Shown: positions 1 through 10,122, counted from the first letter of the stretch. The stretch: 64,000 nt of DNA from Sunxiuqinia sp963678245 (GCA_965140765.1 OZ223309.1:1426001-1490000), one strand, 5' to 3'. The notes: a model not told the origin generated them from the sequence alone. Numbers and translations: made by a program.

Positions 1-2
1 AC

Positions 3-668
3 TATCAACCCAAAATAATTCCAGGTTTTTGGGCTCTCGATAGTTATGCTCCCGCCGACACACACGACTTTAATTGGCAAGCTGACAATAGAAAAAATCC
101 ATGGTATTATGGATCTGGAGTAAATGGTGCTGCTAACGATACCGGTTTTGTGCAAGCTACAAAGGGGGCACGGATACGTTATCAACCGGTTGGTGAAAAC
201 TTTGGAGATATGAGGGTTCGTTTTCTTGCTGTTCCGGCAAAAACAGCAGGTCAAGGATTTAGCAGTGCTAGGGCGCAATACATGGATATTGGCTTAAAAA
301 TGGATCTGAAAAAAATGAACGGTTATGCGCTGCGACTGATTAGAACGACGAAATATAGCGATGCCACAGATTTTATTTTAATGAAATACGAAGATGGTGT
401 TGCCAAAGCGATTAGCGAGCCTGTATCTGCATCATGTTATCGACCAAAATGCCTGATAAGTGCTGAAATAAAGGGTAATAGATTAGTTGTACATGCTGAA
501 AATACCGGGGTGTATTTTACTGCTCATGATGGCGGTCAGGTTAAACGAGTAGTTGATATGGAAGCCGAAATTGAACTATCACCGTTTGGTGGATTTAGTA
601 TTCAACATACCGGTAGCATTGGTAGCGGAGCAACCCTGATTAAAGATTTAAAAATTGAATGGTTTTAG
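3..668 (+). CDS. C-terminal part of a secreted lectin-like protein (5' end outside window)
   Basis: The reading frame is open from the first bases of the window with no start, so this is the 3' part of a larger gene; about 221 residues are visible. The visible part is rich in beta-strand-like segments and aromatic/Gly residues (WALDSYAP, GFGGFSIQHTGS-like texture) and ends in DLKIEWF, as concanavalin A-like jelly-roll domains at the end of Bacteroidota polysaccharide-active proteins often do. No catalytic motif can be identified. The next gene starts 31 bases downstream on the same strand, and the following genes are pectin-active, so a role in binding or cutting plant glycan is inferred from context only. 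An internal GTG at 150 is not a credible start because the coding signal continues upstream. Confidence 0.7.
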   Translation, partial: YQPKIIPGFWALDSYAPADTHDFNWQADNRKNPWYYGSGVNGAANDTGFVQATKGARIRYQPVGENFGDMRVRFLAVPAKTAGQGFSSARAQYMDIGLKMDLKKMNGYALRLIRTTKYSDATDFILMKYEDGVAKAISEPVSASCYRPKCLISAEIKGNRLVVHAENTGVYFTAHDGGQVKRVVDMEAEIELSPFGGFSIQHTGSIGSGATLIKDLKIEWF

Positions 669-699
669 TCTATCCAACCTGACATAAAAATCGAATAAA

Positions 700-3600
700 A
701 TGAAACAAAAAACCGGAAAACTCCTATTATTAATTCTATTTTTAATGCACGTCATTGATCAATCAGGATTTGCTCATTTTAAAACAACTTCTGATTCTCC
801 GATTCATATTACGTCGGATGGAAAGTTGGAGTATAAATTAAATGAAAAGGGAGATCGGGTGCCCGACTTTTCCTATTGTGGATTTAATGCTTCGGAAAGT
901 TCCATTCCTAATGTTCCTGTAAAAGTTATCGTGCCGTCATCTGAACAGGATGCTACGGTATTAATTCAGTCTGCCATTGACTATGTCTCTGCTTTACCGA
1001 TTGACGAAAACGGTTTTCGCGGAACAGTTCTTTTGGAAAAAGGTACTTACCATATTGAAGGGAGCCTGAAAATTAGAGCTTCAGGTGTAGTGTTAAGAGG
1101 GAGTGGTTCTCAGGAGGACGGGACAACTTTATTAGGAGCAGGAGTTGGTCGCGAAACCTTAATTCAGGTTGTAGGGATAGATAACAAGCACGGGCTTGAC
1201 ACAACGGAATTGGCAAATCGCTATTTCCCGGTTAATACCAGTGAGTTGTCTTTTGAAGATGGTCATGCTTTTAAAGTTGGAGACCGTGTTGTTGTTAACA
1301 GACCTTCAACCCAAAAATGGATTGAAAGTATTGGAGCTGATAAAATTGGGATTTATGTGGATTATCCGCTGACTAAATGGGATGCAGGCGATTTCGATTT
1401 AAATTGGGATCGAACGGTTGTCGGTGTCACTTCAAACTCAATTCAACTAGATGCTCCATTAACCAATTCGATTGATCCTCAATTTGGTGGCGGGAAAGTA
1501 ATCAAATATGAATGGGAAGGCCGAATCAGTCATGTCGGAATTGAGAACTTGCGATGTGTTTCAGCGTTCGACGAGTCCAATAAAAAGGATGAAAATCATC
1601 GTTGGATGGCCATCACAATGGAGAATATTCAAGATGGATGGGTGCGTAGAGTCGTGGCTGAGAACTTTGTGAGTTCGGTGGTGGCAATTTGGGAAACAGC
1701 TAGCCGCGTTACGGTTGAAGACTGCAAGTCGCTCTCTACGGTTGGTGAGATTGGTAACTACAGACGGTATGCATTTCAAACCTTAGGACAGCAAATACTT
1801 TTTCAGCGCTGTTATGCCGAATATGCCTATCATGCTTTTTCAGTAGGGTTTACGACTCCCGGACCAAATGCTTTTGTGCAATGTTATTCCTATCTACCTT
1901 ACAATTTCAGTGGAGTCGTTGGTGGTTGGTCATCGGGTATTTTGTTCGATAAAATGACGATTGACGGAGGCAACATCAATTTCGCCTTTCGCGATGTCGA
2001 TGGGCAGGGTGGTGGATGGGCTGCTGCCAACTCACTTTGCTGGCAATGCCGGGCAGCTCAAATTCATTTAGATGCTCCTCCGCAAGCTCAAAACTGGGCT
2101 TTCGCAAGCTGGGCGCAAGGTTATGGTAGCGGGCATCATGAGTTACAACATACCTTCGTGAAACCGGAAAGCATTTATTATGCGCAACTCGAAGCCCGAA
2201 CCGGTAAAAAGTCGAAAGAGGAGCAAAAGATATTGGTTTACGATTCCGGAGAAACAACAGCCCCAACTCCCGAATTGTCTGCAAGAAACAGTGAACGATC
2301 GAAAATTCCGGATCTGACAATGGATGGGTGGATTGATCAAATGATAGAAAAGTATCATATTCAAAACTATGTTTCATTGGCTAAACGTTGGACAAAAAGC
2401 AACGGCAAAGAATGGGATGATTCTGACAAACCAGCAATTTCGGCATCAATTACAAATGGATGGATTACCATTGCGGGCGAAGTTGCAACAGGAGGGAGAG
2501 ACCGCACATCGCTTTGGCGCGGATCAACACGTCCGAGCTACGTAAAAAAAGCTATTCCAAATTTAACTCGTTTTGTTCCCGGTCGGTATGGACGAGGGTT
2601 AACTGATCAGATCGACACGCTGGTTTTAGATATGCAAAGGGCCGGGACGCTCGTTCTGATGCATTATCCGAGCTTATGGTACGAACGCCGTCGCGATGAT
2701 CATGCCCGCACGCGAAGAGCAGATGCGGATGTCTGGGCTCCGTTTTTTGAACAACCTTTTAGCCGAAGTGGCCTTGGCGAAGCCTTCGATCGCCTGAGCA
2801 AATACGACTTGAACAAATGGAACCCCTGGTACTGGATGCGACTCAAAAGATTTGCAGATTTGGCTGATCAAAATGGATTGCTCTTCATTCAGGAACATTA
2901 CCTGCAGCACAACATTATTGAAGAAGGGGCTCATTGGGTTGATTACCCATGGCGATCGGCAAATAATATCAATGAACTGGGCTTTGCTGAAAATCCGCAT
3001 TATGCAGGCGATAAACGCATTTACATGGCCGAGGAGTTTTACGATACAACCCATGTGGTTCGTAAAAAATATCATAAGCAATATATCCGTAAAAGCCTAG
3101 ATGAATTTAAAAACAATACGAACGTGATTCATCATTTGGGCTTGGAATACACCGGTCCGTTGCATTTTGTTGAGTTTTGGCTGGATGTTATTGCGGAGTG
3201 GGAAAAGGAGAATAACCAAGATGTGCTCGTTATGCTTCCAGGAACAAAGGATGTACAGGATGCGATTTTAGCAGATTCGAAACGCTCAAAAATTGTTGAT
3301 ATTGTAGATGTCATTCAATGGCAATATCGGGATGATGGTAGTTTGTATGCACCGATGGGAGGCGTAAGTTTGGCGCCTCGTCAATATCTGAGGATTATGG
3401 ATGTCGGTGAAACTTCATTTGATCAGATCTACCGCGCTGTAAGTGAATTCAGATGTTTGTATCCGTCCAAAGCGATCGTGTATTCGCGAAGACATAATAA
3501 ACTGGAGAATTGGGCCGTCTTTCTGGGAGGAGGCTCTTTAGAGACGATCTCTGTGACCGATGATTCTTTCTTGAAAAACGCCATTGAAATGAGCCCTTTG

Positions 3601-3846
3601 GCGAACAAAAAAGATGATGTTGCTCAATATGCGCTAGGCAAAAAAGGGGCAGGCTACATTGTTTATAGTAAGTCTACATATCTGCAAATTGATTTAACAG
3701 ATGACTCAACGACTTATCTCGTTAATTGGGTCAATCCTCTGACAGGTGAATTACTGAAAAGTAAAACGGAGATTACAGGCGGAAAGATGATCACCTTAAA
3801 AGCTCCTTTTAAAGGGGACGCTGTTTGTTGGCTGAAAATGAAATAA
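700..3846 (+). CDS. Secreted beta-helix protein with C-terminal DUF6298-like domain
   Basis: A 1048-residue protein with an N-terminal signal peptide (hydrophobic run near residues 8-25). Residues ~85-460 look like a right-handed parallel beta-helix of the pectate-lyase superfamily: repeated short strands, a GTVLLEKGTYHIEGSL start and a VLRGSGSQEDGTTLLG turn typical of these folds. Residues ~530-960 match the large domain I know as DUF6298 (WRGSTRP, GRYGRGLTDQID, HYPSLWYERRRDDH, LLFIQEHYLQHNI), probably a TIM-barrel-like glycan-active domain. The end (~970-1048) is a beta-sandwich-like tail. It is followed after 19 bases by an esterase-like gene and then GH43 and PL10 genes, so action on pectin or hemicellulose in the periplasm or outside is likely. 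The precise activity is unknown; the DUF6298 name is from memory of the family. Confidence 0.75.
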   Translation: MKQKTGKLLLLILFLMHVIDQSGFAHFKTTSDSPIHITSDGKLEYKLNEKGDRVPDFSYCGFNASESSIPNVPVKVIVPSSEQDATVLIQSAIDYVSALPIDENGFRGTVLLEKGTYHIEGSLKIRASGVVLRGSGSQEDGTTLLGAGVGRETLIQVVGIDNKHGLDTTELANRYFPVNTSELSFEDGHAFKVGDRVVVNRPSTQKWIESIGADKIGIYVDYPLTKWDAGDFDLNWDRTVVGVTSNSIQLDAPLTNSIDPQFGGGKVIKYEWEGRISHVGIENLRCVSAFDESNKKDENHRWMAITMENIQDGWVRRVVAENFVSSVVAIWETASRVTVEDCKSLSTVGEIGNYRRYAFQTLGQQILFQRCYAEYAYHAFSVGFTTPGPNAFVQCYSYLPYNFSGVVGGWSSGILFDKMTIDGGNINFAFRDVDGQGGGWAAANSLCWQCRAAQIHLDAPPQAQNWAFASWAQGYGSGHHELQHTFVKPESIYYAQLEARTGKKSKEEQKILVYDSGETTAPTPELSARNSERSKIPDLTMDGWIDQMIEKYHIQNYVSLAKRWTKSNGKEWDDSDKPAISASITNGWITIAGEVATGGRDRTSLWRGSTRPSYVKKAIPNLTRFVPGRYGRGLTDQIDTLVLDMQRAGTLVLMHYPSLWYERRRDDHARTRRADADVWAPFFEQPFSRSGLGEAFDRLSKYDLNKWNPWYWMRLKRFADLADQNGLLFIQEHYLQHNIIEEGAHWVDYPWRSANNINELGFAENPHYAGDKRIYMAEEFYDTTHVVRKKYHKQYIRKSLDEFKNNTNVIHHLGLEYTGPLHFVEFWLDVIAEWEKENNQDVLVMLPGTKDVQDAILADSKRSKIVDIVDVIQWQYRDDGSLYAPMGGVSLAPRQYLRIMDVGETSFDQIYRAVSEFRCLYPSKAIVYSRRHNKLENWAVFLGGGSLETISVTDDSFLKNAIEMSPLANKKDDVAQYALGKKGAGYIVYSKSTYLQIDLTDDSTTYLVNWVNPLTGELLKSKTEITGGKMITLKAPFKGDAVCWLKMK

Positions 3847-3865
3847 CACATACTAAATCATCATC

Positions 3866-5863
3866 ATGAATAGAAGAATTCAGCTTGAAAAACTAATTGT
3901 CGTTTTGATCATTATAGGCGGGTTTGCCTTAAATGTAAGAGGGCAAGCAAGATTCAATTCGCTTCCATGGCGAATGAGTACAGCATACAATAAATATCTG
4001 ATACGTGAAGTTCATCGTCAATATTCAGGTCGGGAACTTCATTTTAGAGAGGCGTCTGCATCAAAGGCTTCTATGATTAAATATCGGGATGAATGTATTG
4101 AACGATACAAAAAAATTATTGGCAATTTTCCTGAGAAGGCAGCTTTAAACGCCCAAATTATAGGAAGCTCACAGTATGATGGTTTTCGTATTGAAAAAAT
4201 CATCTTTGAAAGTATTCCCAATCGATTTGTAACCGCCAATATGTATTTGCCAGATGGTGATGGCCCATTTGCGGCGGTGGTTAAACTTTGTGGTCATGGA
4301 TTGGGCGGTAAAATACCTGCATCGCAAGCAGCTATCCTTTGTGCTAGGAATGGAATTGCCACCTTGGTTGTCGATCCGATTGGTCAGGGCGAGCGAATAC
4401 AGTTTGTGGATGCAGACAGCAAGGCACAAACGCGTGGTGCAACAACCGAACATACCTTGCTGAACAGTGGAGCCAATTTACTGGGGGCCAGCCTGGCAGC
4501 TTATGAGTTTTGGGATAATCACAGGGCCGTCGATTACTTGGTTAGCCGCACTGATATTGATAAAACACGGATTGGTGCGTTTGGTAGTTCGGGTGGCGGC
4601 ACTCAAACCAGTTACCTGGTTGGGCTGGACGACCGTATTCAGGTTGCTACTGTTTGCAGCTACTTTTCAAAAAGAGAAAGGGTGTTGGAGTTGGATGGCC
4701 CATCCGACGGATGTCAGCACATTCCATACGAAGGAAGGGAACAATTGGAAATCGCTGACTTTGTGTTGATGATGGCTCCAAAGCCGGTTCTCATTATGTC
4801 GGGGAAATATGATTTTGTTGACTACTGGGGAGCCACTCAAGCGTTTGATGAACTCAAATTAGCCTATACTGCGCTGGAAGTTCCTGAAAAAGTTAGTTTA
4901 TTTACAATTGAAAACGGACATGGAATGCCAAAACCCAAGCGAGAAGCAATGGTTAGCTGGTTTCGCCGATGGATGTTTCAGGATACGATAGCGGTGAAAG
5001 AGACTGATCAGCCCAATATTCCCGCGGCTGATTTACAATGCACTCCGACAGGGCAAGTTATCACTTCCATCTCTGGCAATGTCTCCATTCCTGAATATCA
5101 TTTAAAGTTGGCCAACGAATATGAGGCTGAGCGAGACGATTTTCTTCAGAAATATAATGCAGAAGTCAGTCAAAAGGTAATGGAAATCCTCGGCATCAGT
5201 TTGCCCAATGAAGAAATTGAGGTGGAACAAACCGGCTTGATTAATAGTCGAAATTACGATCTGATCAAGTATCAGATTGTGCGTAGAGGGCAAATGCCTA
5301 TTCCTTGCATCGTTGTTAAACCCGAAACAATAGATCCGGAAAGTCCGGTTGTTCTTTATTTGAACGAAGGGGGTAAAAATGAAATTTTGAGCGATGAAAC
5401 CACCCTCAGTTCATTTGTCAATCAACATCAGATATTGATATGTGCTGATTTGCGTGGATTTGGCGAAACTGCCGATCCTCTTTCTTTAAACGATACAAAA
5501 TACTGGAATCGCGAATATCGAAATGCGATGACTAGCATGCATATTGGCAAGCCAATTGTTGGTCAGCGAGTAATTGACATTTTCTCATTGCTTGATTTTT
5601 GCAAGTCTAACTCTTTGTTGGCCAGTCATCCGGTTCAGCTAAAAGCGAATGGAGGCTACGGGCCTGCTGCTATTCATGCAACGTTTCTTGATTCGCGAAT
5701 TGAAAATACTGAGGTGTTTAGATCGGTGAAATCATATGTTGAATATCTTGAAAATACAATGCAACGCGATGTTTATTCAAATGTTTTATATGGTGTTTTG
5801 AACTACTATGATTTAGCTGATTTGATTAAGCTCTCGGGCGGACGAACCAGGTTTATTGATTGA
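3866..5863 (+). CDS. Secreted alpha/beta hydrolase (acetyl-xylan-esterase-like), two-domain
   Basis: A 665-residue protein with a signal peptide (residues ~8-25, ending in VRGQA). The first half is an alpha/beta hydrolase: an oxyanion segment around LCGHGLGG, a nucleophile elbow GSSGGG with Ser near residue 242, a probable acid in SGKYDFVDYW, and the catalytic His in ENGHGMPKP. The second half (~390-665) again resembles a hydrolase core but shows GGYGPAA where a GxSxG elbow would be, so it seems non-catalytic. This arrangement is common in carbohydrate-esterase-like proteins of glycan utilisation loci. Context between a DUF6298 protein and a GH43 suggests removal of acyl or methyl groups from plant polysaccharide. 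Substrate is inference. Confidence 0.75.
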   Translation: MNRRIQLEKLIVVLIIIGGFALNVRGQARFNSLPWRMSTAYNKYLIREVHRQYSGRELHFREASASKASMIKYRDECIERYKKIIGNFPEKAALNAQIIGSSQYDGFRIEKIIFESIPNRFVTANMYLPDGDGPFAAVVKLCGHGLGGKIPASQAAILCARNGIATLVVDPIGQGERIQFVDADSKAQTRGATTEHTLLNSGANLLGASLAAYEFWDNHRAVDYLVSRTDIDKTRIGAFGSSGGGTQTSYLVGLDDRIQVATVCSYFSKRERVLELDGPSDGCQHIPYEGREQLEIADFVLMMAPKPVLIMSGKYDFVDYWGATQAFDELKLAYTALEVPEKVSLFTIENGHGMPKPKREAMVSWFRRWMFQDTIAVKETDQPNIPAADLQCTPTGQVITSISGNVSIPEYHLKLANEYEAERDDFLQKYNAEVSQKVMEILGISLPNEEIEVEQTGLINSRNYDLIKYQIVRRGQMPIPCIVVKPETIDPESPVVLYLNEGGKNEILSDETTLSSFVNQHQILICADLRGFGETADPLSLNDTKYWNREYRNAMTSMHIGKPIVGQRVIDIFSLLDFCKSNSLLASHPVQLKANGGYGPAAIHATFLDSRIENTEVFRSVKSYVEYLENTMQRDVYSNVLYGVLNYYDLADLIKLSGGRTRFID

Positions 5864-5934
5864 CGGACATAAACGTCGAATCGTTATCACGACTATTAGA
5901 TGATTAAAAAAAACAAAAATTAAACCTTGGTAAA

Positions 5935-7458
5935 ATGAAATGGAATACACTTTTACTTCTGGTAGCATTGATGGGGACTTTCTTATTTTGCAGTCAGTCA
6001 ACTCAAAAGGAAAAGAATGATCAAATGGAAGAGGGGAGTTATTACGAAAATCCGGTTTTAGGAGGTGATTATCCTGATCCGTCAGTTGTTCGGGTGGGCG
6101 ATGATTTTTACATGACTCATTCATCATTTGATTATTATCCGGGATTGTTAGTCTGGCATTCAACAGATCTGATTCATTGGAAAAGAATCAGTCATGCGCT
6201 GACAGCATATGTCGGCTCTGTTTGGGCTCCGGATTTAATAGAGCATGAGGGCAAATATTATATCTACTTTCCAGCAGGTGGAACGAACTGGGTAGTTACA
6301 GCATCTTCGCCCGAAGGTCCGTGGTCTGAACCAATCGACTTAAAATTGCCGGGCTTTATTGATCCGGGTCATGTTGTCGGACCAGATGGCAATCGTTATT
6401 TATGTCTATCGAAAGGGTATGTTGTAAAACTGACAGATAATGGTTTAGCAACCGAGGGTGATCCGGTACATAATTATGACGGATGGGAATTTCCCGCCAG
6501 TTGGAGTACCGAGTGCTTTTGCCTGGAGTCTCCGAAATCAACGGTGAAAGATGGTTATTATCATTTAATTACCGCCGAAGGAGGAACTGCCGGTCCTGCA
6601 ACTTCACACATGGTTGTTTCTGCTCGCGCCAAATCTCCTTTTGGACCATTCGAAAATTCACCGTATAATCCAATTGCGCATACTGAAAGTCGGTCAGAAA
6701 GATGGTGGAGCCAGGGACATGGCACATTAGTTGACGATGCTGAAGGAAATTGGTGGATGATATATCATGGCTACGAAAAGCACTTTCATACATTGGGCCG
6801 TCAAACACTTATGCTACCTATTGAATGGACGGAGGACAATTGGTTTCGAGTTCCGGAAGGTGTAAATAGTGCCGATAAAATTCAACTACCGGCCGGTGAC
6901 GAATCAGCAGATGGAACAGGGTTGTCTGATGATTTTAATCGTGATACACTCGGCTTACAATGGCAGTTTTTTAAGTTGTATGAGCCTGGTCGTGTTCGCT
7001 TGCTTGGTGGTGAACTGGTATTGAGAGCAGCAGGTAATTCCTTTGATGAGAGTTCGCCATTGTTGGTCAATTCATCCGATCGTAAATATGAGGTTCAGGT
7101 TGAATACACGATTGATGAAGGTGTAACTGCTGGCCTTTGCTTGTTTTATAATGAGAAAGGAAATATGCGTATTGCTGTGAATGAAGATCGATTTACGGTT
7201 TACAATCAGAGAAATGCAAAAATACGAGAAGAGAACACCTTGGGGAATCATGGTTATTTGAGAATCCTATTTGATGAAAATGAAGTCAGCTTTTATTTCA
7301 GTGCTGATGGGCAGCAATGGAACAGAGTTGAGCGTACCCTTGAAGTCAGCGGTTTCAACCACAACGTATTTGGCGAGTTTCTTAGCCTTCGTGCCGGATT
7401 ATATGCATTTGGCAAAGGTCAGGTACGTTTTGATAATTTTATTTATAACCAACTATAA
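5935..7458 (+). CDS. GH43-family glycoside hydrolase, probable lipoprotein
   Basis: A 507-residue protein. The N-terminus is a short signal with Cys19 in a plausible lipobox (GTFLFC), so it may be a surface or periplasmic lipoprotein. Residues ~37-320 form a five-bladed propeller of GH43 type: YPDPS with the catalytic base Asp48, APDLIEHEGKYYIYF with the pKa-modulating Asp, and a general-acid Glu in the ECFCLESP or LITAEGG region. Residues ~330-507 are a beta-sandwich (SDDFNRDTLGLQWQF start) as found in the C-terminal domain of GH43 xylosidase/arabinofuranosidase proteins. Expected activity is beta-xylosidase, alpha-L-arabinofuranosidase or a galactan/arabinan enzyme; the sequence alone does not decide. 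It ends 11 bases before the pectate lyase gene, so the two are almost certainly co-transcribed. Confidence 0.88.
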   Translation: MKWNTLLLLVALMGTFLFCSQSTQKEKNDQMEEGSYYENPVLGGDYPDPSVVRVGDDFYMTHSSFDYYPGLLVWHSTDLIHWKRISHALTAYVGSVWAPDLIEHEGKYYIYFPAGGTNWVVTASSPEGPWSEPIDLKLPGFIDPGHVVGPDGNRYLCLSKGYVVKLTDNGLATEGDPVHNYDGWEFPASWSTECFCLESPKSTVKDGYYHLITAEGGTAGPATSHMVVSARAKSPFGPFENSPYNPIAHTESRSERWWSQGHGTLVDDAEGNWWMIYHGYEKHFHTLGRQTLMLPIEWTEDNWFRVPEGVNSADKIQLPAGDESADGTGLSDDFNRDTLGLQWQFFKLYEPGRVRLLGGELVLRAAGNSFDESSPLLVNSSDRKYEVQVEYTIDEGVTAGLCLFYNEKGNMRIAVNEDRFTVYNQRNAKIREENTLGNHGYLRILFDENEVSFYFSADGQQWNRVERTLEVSGFNHNVFGEFLSLRAGLYAFGKGQVRFDNFIYNQL

Positions 7459-7469
7459 AAGTTTGAAAT

Positions 7470-8642
7470 ATGAAAGTTGTTTTGGTTTTTCTATTATTAA
7501 TTGGGAGTTTATCTTACGCATCAAAACAGGATAAAAATGAAAAAGGGGCCTTTGATCTGCTTCCTTTTCGAAGCAGCAGCGGTCATTGGTACGGTATAAA
7601 AGATAAAGAAAACATCATTAATCCGTTGCCTGACCAGAAACGGTACGACGATATTCAAATTACAGAGATTGCTGATAATATGCTGCTTTATCAGCGTGAA
7701 AACGGTGGATGGCCTAAAAATTACGATATGCAGGCTATTTTAACAGAAGAACAAAAACACCGCTTGTTGGAAACCAAGGATGAACTCCACACTACATTCG
7801 ACAATGGAACATCGTATACGCAGGTCGATTATTTGGCTAAAGTTTATACGGCAACAGAAATAAAAAAATATAAAGAGGCTTGTATAGATGGGTTTCAATT
7901 TATTTTGGATGCGCAATACGATAATGGGGGCTGGCCTCAGTATTATCCTTTGCAAGATAATTATAGCCGCCATATTACCTTTAACGATGGCGCATACCTT
8001 GGAATTATGAACCTTTTAAAGAAGGTGGTCAATGATAACTCCGATTTCGAGTTTATCGAAGGAGCAATGAGGAAACAGATTGAAACAGCTTATAAAAAGG
8101 GGCTTGAATGTATTTTGGATTGTCAGATTGTTGATCAGGGCAGGTTGACGGCCTGGTGCCAGCAGCATGACGAGGTGACCCTCGAACCTGCATGGGCAAG
8201 GGCTTTTGAACCACCATCCATTTGCAATGGTGAAAGTGTTTCGATTGTTCTTTTGCTAATGGATATTGAAAATCCGGATCAGGAAGTTATCAATGCAATT
8301 CAAGGTGCTGTAAAATGGTTTGCCGATTCTAAAATATATAATACACGTGTTGAAACATTCGATGCCCCCGCGATGGAATCAAAATACAAAACGATTACGA
8401 AAGATCGAAGAGTGGTTCATGATCCCACTGCTCCGCCTATTTGGACACGCTATTACGAGTTGGAAACAGAGCGACCTTTGTTTTGCGATCGAAATAGTGA
8501 ATTTCTTTATTCCATGGCTGAGGTAAGTCGCGAACGACGTGTTGGATACGCGTGGTATATCGATGCACCACAACGTGCGTTAAACAAGTATCCGAAATGG
8601 CTTGAGCGAGTAAGAAATGCCGAAAATGTGCTAGAGGAATAA
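7470..8642 (+). CDS. Pectate lyase, PL10 family
   Basis: A 390-residue protein with a signal peptide (residues 1-18). The alpha/alpha-barrel of polysaccharide lyase family 10 is recognisable from ENGGWPKNYDM, NGGWPQYYP, TAWCQQHDEVTLEPAWARAFEPPS and a C-terminal segment WTRYYELETERPLFCDRNS followed by RRVGYAWY. Length agrees with the catalytic core of PL10 (pectate lyase, TIGR02474-like). It cleaves de-esterified polygalacturonate by beta-elimination, using Ca2+ and an Arg base. It is the last gene of the pectin block and is followed by a rho-independent terminator. No SusC/SusD pair lies within this window, so the uptake genes would be upstream of the window if present. Confidence 0.92.
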   Translation: MKVVLVFLLLIGSLSYASKQDKNEKGAFDLLPFRSSSGHWYGIKDKENIINPLPDQKRYDDIQITEIADNMLLYQRENGGWPKNYDMQAILTEEQKHRLLETKDELHTTFDNGTSYTQVDYLAKVYTATEIKKYKEACIDGFQFILDAQYDNGGWPQYYPLQDNYSRHITFNDGAYLGIMNLLKKVVNDNSDFEFIEGAMRKQIETAYKKGLECILDCQIVDQGRLTAWCQQHDEVTLEPAWARAFEPPSICNGESVSIVLLLMDIENPDQEVINAIQGAVKWFADSKIYNTRVETFDAPAMESKYKTITKDRRVVHDPTAPPIWTRYYELETERPLFCDRNSEFLYSMAEVSRERRVGYAWYIDAPQRALNKYPKWLERVRNAENVLEE

Positions 8643-8720
8643 ATCTGGAGTGTTATTTTTTTTATAATGCCATTTATTGAGAGGGATTGATAATTGACAT
8701 TTCTCAATAGTGAATAATTA

Positions 8721-8752
8721 AAGTTCATCCGATTCAGGGTGAACTTTTTTTT
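8721..8752 (+). terminator. Rho-independent terminator after the pectin block
   Basis: A 10-bp stem AAGTTCATCC / GGGTGAACTT (one G-U pair) with a 6-base loop, followed directly by TTTTTT. It lies 79 bases after the pectate lyase stop. Confidence 0.8.
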
Positions 8753-8870
8753 GTACGCTGATAATAAGTCATATAGTTGATTTAAAGAAACATAATACTT
8801 GTTAACAAGTGTAACTATTTAGAACCTTGTTAAATTCAACCTATGTATGTGTAATCTGGCTTTTCCTTAA

Positions 8871-8878
8871 TAAATTTG
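8871..8878 (+). promoter_or_regulatory. Putative -7 element (TAAATTTG) for the redox operon
   Basis: TAAATTTG fits the Bacteroidota -7 consensus TAnnTTTG and lies 29 bases before the ATG at 8908. No clean -33 TTG is seen at the usual spacing, so the promoter may be weak or activated. The flanking region 8753-8907 holds no other recognisable feature. Confidence 0.35.
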
Positions 8879-8907
8879 GAATCAATTGAAAAACCAACTT
8901 TTAAACA

Positions 8908-10122
8908 ATGAAAAATCAACTAGCAGTACTTTTTATTTTGTTTCTTTTCAATCTTTCCTGTTTTGCTCAACAGCCGACTCAATGGCGTGGGGAAAATTCG
9001 GAAGCTAAATACCCAGCTCCTAATTTATTGTCAGAATGGCCTGCTGAAGGCCCCGAAGTTCTTTGGCATTACGACGAGCTGGGCGATGGCTTTTCCAGTC
9101 CTGTTTTTGTGAATAATAAAATATACTGCACCGGTATGGAAGTTGAAATTGGCTATTTAAATATTTTCAGTGAAGACGGAGCTTTTCTGAAAAAGATCAA
9201 ATATGGGAAAGAGTTTGATGTCAGTTATCCGGGCTCACGTCCTACACCAACCATTGTGGACGATTTGGCATATATTTCATCGGGCTACGGTGAATTGGTT
9301 TGTCTGGACTTAAATTCAGGAGAAATCAAATGGAGCAAAAAGATTGACGATGATTTTGGTTCCGAAAATCTTCGTTTTGGTTTTACTGAGTCTGTTGTTG
9401 TTGACGGAGAGAAAGTATATTTCACGCCCGGTGGAGAAGAATTCAATATGGTTGCCTTGAACCGTATGAATGGAGATTTGATTTGGAAAAGCGCTGGAAA
9501 AGGTAAGCTTTCAGCTTATTGTACGCCGAAATTGGTCAAGTTGTCTCAACGTCAGATTCTGGTGACTCACACCGGAGATCAGATTGTTGCTTTTGATACA
9601 AATAATGGGGAGTTTTTATGGAGTTACCCTCACCCTAATCAATACAATATCCACCCAAATACACCAATTTACGAAAACGGAGCACTTTTTTGCTTTAGCG
9701 GTTACGGACAGGGATGTGTTAAATTGTCTCTAAGTGAAGACGGATCGTCTGTTACCAAAGCGTGGAGTACGGAGAAGATGGACAACCAGATGGGAGGAGC
9801 TATGATTGTTGATGGCTATGTTTACGGATCCGGTCATAAGTCACGTGGATGGTATTGTCTGGATTACCAAACAGGTGAAGAAAAATGGAATTCAACAGAA
9901 ATTGGGAATGGCGTAATAATTATGGCTGCCGATAGATTCATTTTATATTCGGATCGCGGCCAACTGGCATTGGTTAATCCAAGTACAGAGAAACTAGATC
10001 TAATTTCTGAAACTAAAGTTGAGCTTGGGTCGGCCCAACATTGGGCTCATCCGGTGGTACATAATGGCATTTTGTATGTTCGGCATGGAAAATCGCTCAT
10101 AGCCTATAAAATATCCGCGTAG
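8908..10122 (+). CDS. Exported PQQ-like (BamB-like) beta-propeller protein 1
   Basis: A 404-residue protein with a signal peptide ending near CFAQQ (residue ~22). The mature part has repeated four-strand blades with the motif xDxxTGexxW typical of PQQ/quinoprotein-like eight-bladed propellers: LDLNSGEIKW, LNRMNGDLIW, FDTNNGEFLW, LDYQTGEEKW. It starts with TQWRGENSEAKYP, a variant of the FRGP opening shared with the downstream paralogues. No haem-binding CxxCH and no pqq biosynthesis genes are seen here, so a PQQ cofactor should not be assumed. First gene of the redox operon; a scaffold or binding role in the periplasm is inferred. Confidence 0.85.
   Translation: MKNQLAVLFILFLFNLSCFAQQPTQWRGENSEAKYPAPNLLSEWPAEGPEVLWHYDELGDGFSSPVFVNNKIYCTGMEVEIGYLNIFSEDGAFLKKIKYGKEFDVSYPGSRPTPTIVDDLAYISSGYGELVCLDLNSGEIKWSKKIDDDFGSENLRFGFTESVVVDGEKVYFTPGGEEFNMVALNRMNGDLIWKSAGKGKLSAYCTPKLVKLSQRQILVTHTGDQIVAFDTNNGEFLWSYPHPNQYNIHPNTPIYENGALFCFSGYGQGCVKLSLSEDGSSVTKAWSTEKMDNQMGGAMIVDGYVYGSGHKSRGWYCLDYQTGEEKWNSTEIGNGVIIMAADRFILYSDRGQLALVNPSTEKLDLISETKVELGSAQHWAHPVVHNGILYVRHGKSLIAYKISA

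Noticed and set aside
1976..2377. Antisense frames inside large genes (for example within the DUF6298 gene)
   Set aside because: They are shadows of strongly coding frames on the other strand, with no domain of their own.
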